From Amoebophrya sp. AT5.2 (Eukaryota > Sar > Dinophyceae > Syndiniales > Amoebophryaceae): a stretch of DNA of 21,687 nt. Below the pieces are notes generated by a model, which was given only the letters and a program-made list of their open reading frames with translations, ran no database searches and was not told where the DNA came from. The stretch spans positions 1 to 21,687 of the forward strand of contig RXOD01004481.1 of NCBI GenBank assembly GCA_005223375.1, given 5' to 3'. The position numbers were made by a program, and so were the translations under genes. Positions 17,222 to 21,687 of the stretch are shown in pieces (the first letter of the stretch is position 1; each line of letters starts with the position of its first letter).

Positions 17222-20200
17222 ATGCCCTGGCACCGGCGCAGCCAGCCCCAGAGCCGCGGCGGCAATCCGAACGCCAACGCCAACCCGCACCACAGTGCGA
17301 CGTTCGGAGCCGGCTACTTCGCCGGTCAGCACAACTACCGGCAGCAGGCCCCGGGGGGCTCCGACAATGCCAACGGCGGTTGGTGGCGACCCCCCTGGTA
17401 CATCCTGGGACTTGACAATCCTGGCGCGAGCAAACCCGAGATCGACAAGAATTTTCGGAGGCTGTCGCTGCTGCTGCACCCCGACCAGCACATGAACGAG
17501 GGGCAGGACAAGATCGAGTTCTACACGTACGAATTCGCGCTGCTGAACCAGGCGAAGGCGAAGCTGGTAGAGAGGAAGCACGACTGGCACCGGGTGCAGG
17601 TGAAGGCCGGCTGGAAGCGGCCCGACGTGGTCGAGAACTGGCTGAGGACGAACCGCGGAAAAAATGCGCCGGGGGAAAGTAGCGGGCTGGGTGCGGGTGG
17701 AAACGGCAGTGCGAGCGCTAGCGCGAGTGGAACGATGAACCCGAACGCAGCGGGGGCGCAATTTTTCGGAGGGGCGAGCGGGAAGCAGAGTGCGAAGGGA
17801 GGGGGCAAAGGTGGAAATGGTGGACAGGGAAAATTCGCAGGCGGTGGTTTTTACGGGGGGAATGCAAATACCGGCGGGGCGTTCTTTGCGGGCGTTGATC
17901 CCATGTTCGGGTACAGTGCCGGCGTGCAGCGCGAGCACGGGAACGTAGGCATGCACAGCAGGAACATCCACGAGAACTACCACGCCACCGCGGCAGCGGC
18001 GCAGGGCTTTATTTTCCCCGGGGGAGGTGGGAGTGCAACTGCTACTGGAAGTGGGGTCGGGGGGACCAAGAAAGCAAGCAAAAACACAGCGAACGCGCAT
18101 GCGGCAAAAGCAAAGGCAAAGGCGGCGGCACAGGCGCAGCAGGCGGAGGAAAATAATGCCGGAAGCGCGAAGCCATACGCACCGCTGAAGGTAAACCGGA
18201 CGAAAAACAGCAAGCAGCCTTCACCGAGCGCTAGCAACGGAGACCAGAGTACATTGCGCAGCTTCTTGTCGCGAGCCGGGGTGGCAGGGTACGCTGCGGC
18301 CTACAACCCGGGGGGCGATAGCAAGAAACAATCGTCGAACGGCGCGATCGATGCCAAAGCGAAGGCCGGCGCTGCAACAGGAGCTTATTCGGGGTCCTCC
18401 ACCATGACCAGAAACGCCAGGAAATCGACCACCGCGGGCGGTGGAAATCTCGATCATGGCAGCAATAAACACAAAAAGTCTTCCTTGTATCCTTCGCCGA
18501 CCGCCGGGGCCTCCTCTTCTTCCTCCGCGCCTTCCTTTCACCAGCCGAAGGCGGCCGAGAAAGAGGCCTCTTCCGCGTTTCAGCCGGAGCCGCGCGTCCG
18601 GTTTCCATCGGTAAAGACACCGAAGTTCACCGGAAAGCCGGCGAGCTCGACAGGGCAGGGATCGCGACGCGGCACCCAGAACTCGCCGGGGAGCATGCGG
18701 AAGAACGTGGGTCGGGAAAACCCTTTTCTTCGGAAATCCGTGATCGTTCTGGACGATGACGACGAGGACATGGGGGGAGAAAGTAGTAAATCGAAGAGAA
18801 AGAAAACTGGGTCCAGCTCTTCCGGGCCGCGCGTGATTGATTTGTCTACCGAGATGCATGGTGCGGAGGACGACACCAATGACGACGTCATCTTCGTAGG
18901 GGCGACGTCGGGCTTTTCATCGTCCGCGGGCACAGCAAGTGGCAATATCGCCTCTGCGTCGTCGAGCAGCGGCGCGGCAAGCACGAAAAGCAAGCGCGTG
19001 CTGAAACAGCACTTCTCCGCGCCGACGGCGTCTTCGGAACGAAGTTTGTTTGGACAGGTAATACCGCAGCGGGCAAGTAGAGGGCGTTCTCCACCGCCTG
19101 CCGGAGCCGAGCGTAGTGATCTGCTTCCCGCGGCAAGTCAGCCGGCTTCGAAGACCGGCTCGAAGGCGAGTAACTTGGTGAACAGCCTTCTCGAATCGTA
19201 CGCTTTCAAGACCTTCTTGAACGTGCCCAGCAAGATGTTCGGGTTTGGAGGTACGCCAAGAATCGCAGGAGACGCATCAAATAGCCAGCCTCCTCCCGAT
19301 CGTTGCAGCGGGGGCTCGAAAACGTCAAAAGCTCCCGACGTGGCGACCGACCGACAGCAGCCCGCGAAGTTGTCGAATCTTCGCAGGATGGGATCGAGCA
19401 TTGACGGCGACATGGAGGAAGAAGGGACGCGGGCGTTTCCGCCGTCGGCCGCAGCAAGAGCAACATCGAGAGCAATGCGAGCCGCCGGTGCAAGTGCGCG
19501 TGGCGGCGACGGAGATGGAGACAGGTTGCCTAGCGTGCCGGAAGAGCGTGCTGACATTGACAACGCTCGCCTTAATTCACTGAATAGCCAGGGTTCGGGC
19601 ATCGTCGACGAGGTGGACGAGGATGTAATCCTCCTCGAGGATGATCCGCCCCAGGAGCCGGAACGTGCAGCAGCGGCTTCCAGCGGCGAGGCGAACCGGA
19701 AAGAGCCAACGAATTTCGCCGGCGTTGCGGCTCGGTTTGGTGGCGCAGGCGGTGGGGAGCGGGGTAACGGAGCGGCTGTTCCATCAGGAAGCAGGAGCGT
19801 GCCGTATCCCTCGACCTCATCCGCAACCGCTGCCGCAAGTGGTTCGTCTGCGGGTCATTTGCGCACGAACAGGCCTCTACCGGCTCATCGAGTCAACTAC
19901 AACCTACCGACAAACCACCCCAGAGCTGGGGGAACTGCGTCTGTTCCCTTCAATTCCAGCACCGCGTCCGCTGCATCCGCCGCTTCCTCCCGAGCAGCCA
20001 TGACGGAATCGCGCAAGCGCCCCCGAGCAGACCGCGAGCAGGAGGACGAGGAGGAACCTGCGGAGCGACCGAAAAGCCGCAGCACGACGTTTAGCGCGGC
20101 ACATCTGCTCACGTCGGACCTGCTCGCGTCGTCCCCGGGTTCGACCTTCCTCGTGCGGGAAGTAAAGCGACTGGATGCCGCGGGGGACAAAACACTGGAC

Positions 20201-21687
20201 GAACTTGTCGCGGACGCGGAGGCCGCGACGGATCAGGGCAACAAGCGTGATGTTGAGAAGGCCTCTGCTGCAGCATCGGACAACGAGCCGCCGGACAAGA
20301 AAAGCGGAGCTCCTACAGACCTTGCGGGAGCGGGGTCTACGTCGTCGTCGTCATCGTCGTCGGTACCCGTTGTTGCTGTAGTTGGGGGCAAGGCGGTGTC
20401 ACCCGTCCCGGGCCGCGTAGGGCCTGCTGCAATGTCAGCTGGGGGCCAGCGGCAAGACGAGCGAGCGACATCTACGACTCCTGTTGGCAGTGCGAAGAGC
20501 GACCGAAAGAACGCAGTTGCGTCCGGTAGCAGTGTGCCGCAGCCGCAGGAGACGCCGGAAGGATCAACAGAGGCTAAGCGCGATGCACTTCCCGAGGACC
20601 CACCGAGGAGCGCGCGTCAGAGTTGTGAGCAGCCGCGCAACAGCGAGAACAAACCGCGCAACAGCACGGTTCTCGCCGATACTTTGTCGGAGCCGCGCGA
20701 GCAGCAGCAGCGGCTCATGCGGAAGAGGCGCGCGTCTACGGTGGAGGGCGCCCCTGTGATCGCAGACGTGCGCAGCGGAGACAAGGGCGAGGCGAGCACG
20801 CGAGGGGGAGAGAGCATCGGAAAGCGCGACGATATCGGGAAGAGCGACGAAGAGCTCCTCGTGCAGAAGAATGGCACTAGTGGCGGGGGCAGGAAGGTAG
20901 TAGACTCTGCGGGGGCGAACTCTGGGGGGAAGGGAGACGACATGGGGCGAAACGACGGCGTCCCACCGAGCTACTCGCAAACGATGCGCACGCTTGCGGA
21001 CAACGTCGAATCAGGGAGCACTAGGGAGTTGCAGGGCCGTTTGTCGGGCGGGGTCGCGGGCGGGAGCAGCAGCAGCACGGCCAACCAGCCGCAGCCCCCC
21101 CAGCTCCCGTCCGAGCACGGTGCGGCACAGTTTCACCCCGGGCCGAAGCGGCGACGCACACAAAACATGGAGGGTGGCGGGGTGAATCTTGGCGGAATTA
21201 TACGAAACGCCCCGATGGCTGCAATGAACCCCAACTTGCACCTCCCCTTCCCGAGTTCTTCTAATGTTGCTGGCGGCCGCAATCGCCGCGACGACGTTTT
21301 GAAGAAGGACACGCCACTACGGCCGAACAAAATGGCGAGCGTCGTTGGTGGCCACTCCGTGCAGCCGGAGCCGCGCGGCGCCGAGAGCGACTCAGATCCG
21401 AACGTGTCGATCAATTTCGACTTGGATAGTTGTCGTGGCCGCGACCGCAACCAGCAGAGGCTGAGGCGTAGTCCTGTCGGGCTGCGCGCCGATGGCGTGG
21501 TTCTGGCACCGCCAGGAGGCCCGAGTCAGCCGAATTTGCGCTCAAAGGAAGACAGTTCCAAAGAGCACAACAGCTCCGTACTTTCCTCCTCCTCGTCATT
21601 CAACCTCCACGTCAACGCCAGCTTCGCACAGCTCGACGCGAGCTTCGACAGCAACAGAGTAGCAGGAAAGCGAGGAGCTGCGGCTGC
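17222..21687 (+). CDS. Nuclear J-domain protein with SUMO-interaction-like motifs (partial, runs off the window)
   Basis: A continuous frame of 1,488 codons runs from ATG 17222 (A at -3) to the window end without a stop. Residues 1-58 are Gly/Asn/Gln-rich. Residues ~59-125 are a J domain: WYILGLDNPGASKPEID, then FRRLSLLLHPDQH with the catalytic His-Pro-Asp at 86-88, and a helix with ALLNQAKAKL. It most resembles DNAJC8-type J domains (nuclear, splicing-linked) by eye. No Gly/Phe hinge or zinc-finger repeats of type I/II DnaJ follow. The remaining ~1,350 residues are Ser/Ala/Gly-rich and apparently disordered. They hold hydrophobic cores next to acids at 507-516 (VIVLDDDDED), 538-543 (VIDLST), 556-559 (VIFV) and 802-808 (VILLEDD), all resembling SUMO-interacting motifs. 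Basic clusters at 523-528 (KSKRKK), 931-935 (RKRPR) and 1308-1312 (PKRRR) resemble nuclear localisation signals. The likely role is a nuclear Hsp70 co-chaperone acting on SUMO-marked or splicing complexes (inference). Confidence 0.85.
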   Translation, partial: MPWHRRSQPQSRGGNPNANANPHHSATFGAGYFAGQHNYRQQAPGGSDNANGGWWRPPWYILGLDNPGASKPEIDKNFRRLSLLLHPDQHMNEGQDKIEFYTYEFALLNQAKAKLVERKHDWHRVQVKAGWKRPDVVENWLRTNRGKNAPGESSGLGAGGNGSASASASGTMNPNAAGAQFFGGASGKQSAKGGGKGGNGGQGKFAGGGFYGGNANTGGAFFAGVDPMFGYSAGVQREHGNVGMHSRNIHENYHATAAAAQGFIFPGGGGSATATGSGVGGTKKASKNTANAHAAKAKAKAAAQAQQAEENNAGSAKPYAPLKVNRTKNSKQPSPSASNGDQSTLRSFLSRAGVAGYAAAYNPGGDSKKQSSNGAIDAKAKAGAATGAYSGSSTMTRNARKSTTAGGGNLDHGSNKHKKSSLYPSPTAGASSSSSAPSFHQPKAAEKEASSAFQPEPRVRFPSVKTPKFTGKPASSTGQGSRRGTQNSPGSMRKNVGRENPFLRKSVIVLDDDDEDMGGESSKSKRKKTGSSSSGPRVIDLSTEMHGAEDDTNDDVIFVGATSGFSSSAGTASGNIASASSSSGAASTKSKRVLKQHFSAPTASSERSLFGQVIPQRASRGRSPPPAGAERSDLLPAASQPASKTGSKASNLVNSLLESYAFKTFLNVPSKMFGFGGTPRIAGDASNSQPPPDRCSGGSKTSKAPDVATDRQQPAKLSNLRRMGSSIDGDMEEEGTRAFPPSAAARATSRAMRAAGASARGGDGDGDRLPSVPEERADIDNARLNSLNSQGSGIVDEVDEDVILLEDDPPQEPERAAAASSGEANRKEPTNFAGVAARFGGAGGGERGNGAAVPSGSRSVPYPSTSSATAAASGSSAGHLRTNRPLPAHRVNYNLPTNHPRAGGTASVPFNSSTASAASAASSRAAMTESRKRPRADREQEDEEEPAERPKSRSTTFSAAHLLTSDLLASSPGSTFLVREVKRLDAAGDKTLDELVADAEAATDQGNKRDVEKASAAASDNEPPDKKSGAPTDLAGAGSTSSSSSSSVPVVAVVGGKAVSPVPGRVGPAAMSAGGQRQDERATSTTPVGSAKSDRKNAVASGSSVPQPQETPEGSTEAKRDALPEDPPRSARQSCEQPRNSENKPRNSTVLADTLSEPREQQQRLMRKRRASTVEGAPVIADVRSGDKGEASTRGGESIGKRDDIGKSDEELLVQKNGTSGGGRKVVDSAGANSGGKGDDMGRNDGVPPSYSQTMRTLADNVESGSTRELQGRLSGGVAGGSSSSTANQPQPPQLPSEHGAAQFHPGPKRRRTQNMEGGGVNLGGIIRNAPMAAMNPNLHLPFPSSSNVAGGRNRRDDVLKKDTPLRPNKMASVVGGHSVQPEPRGAESDSDPNVSINFDLDSCRGRDRNQQRLRRSPVGLRADGVVLAPPGGPSQPNLRSKEDSSKEHNSSVLSSSSSFNLHVNASFAQLDASFDSNRVAGKRGAAA

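Noticed and set aside
17159..18100. 313-codon antisense frame over the J domain
   Set aside because: The sense frame carries the His-Pro-Asp motif and a complete J-domain pattern; the antisense product has no recognisable feature.
1..21687. CRISPR arrays, bacterial operons or phage genes
   Set aside because: No spaced direct repeats, ribosome-binding sites or phage-type genes were seen; introns, the nuclear tRNA structure and the LINE indicate eukaryotic DNA.

Overview
The window looks like nuclear DNA of a GC-rich, unicellular eukaryote. It has kilobase-scale open genes without introns, one spliced gene, a nuclear-type tRNA gene with internal A and B boxes, a non-LTR retrotransposon fragment, and proteins with mitochondrial-type presequences. 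Every supported gene is on the + strand. Unidirectional packing, GC-rich codons and low-complexity proteins would fit an alveolate such as a dinoflagellate or syndinian relative, but that placement is inference. No spliced-leader acceptor or ribosomal marker was found to confirm it.

Layout. At 44-218 lies the tail of an upstream gene, with a clean 70-nt intron. At 905-5104 is an intronless 1,399-residue coiled-coil protein. A small basic protein (5448-5843) follows. At 6401-6871 is a DUF4286-type protein with a mitochondrial presequence, and only 35 nt later a 1,280-residue PH-domain membrane protein starts (6907-10749). At 11082-11795 is a 237-residue protein that may also be mitochondrial.

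From about 12268 to 16336 I reconstruct a seven-exon gene for a legumain-like (peptidase family C13) protein. Its two catalytic positions are changed (His to Arg, Cys to Pro) and it has a C-terminal membrane anchor. Its fourth intron holds a tRNA-like gene of the long-variable-arm class. About 40 bp downstream of that is a 5'-truncated LINE fragment with an open reverse-transcriptase C-terminus, a TGGA-repeat tail and a 12-bp target-site duplication.

From 17222 to beyond the right edge runs a J-domain protein. Its long, disordered, basic and acidic remainder contains four SUMO-interaction-like motifs and three nuclear-localisation-like clusters.

The genes do not form an obvious pathway. The most notable points are the predicted inactive membrane-anchored legumain, the J-domain/SIM architecture, and the tRNA-adjacent LINE insertion nested in an intron. 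All functional calls come from reading the sequence; no database search or RNA evidence was available.
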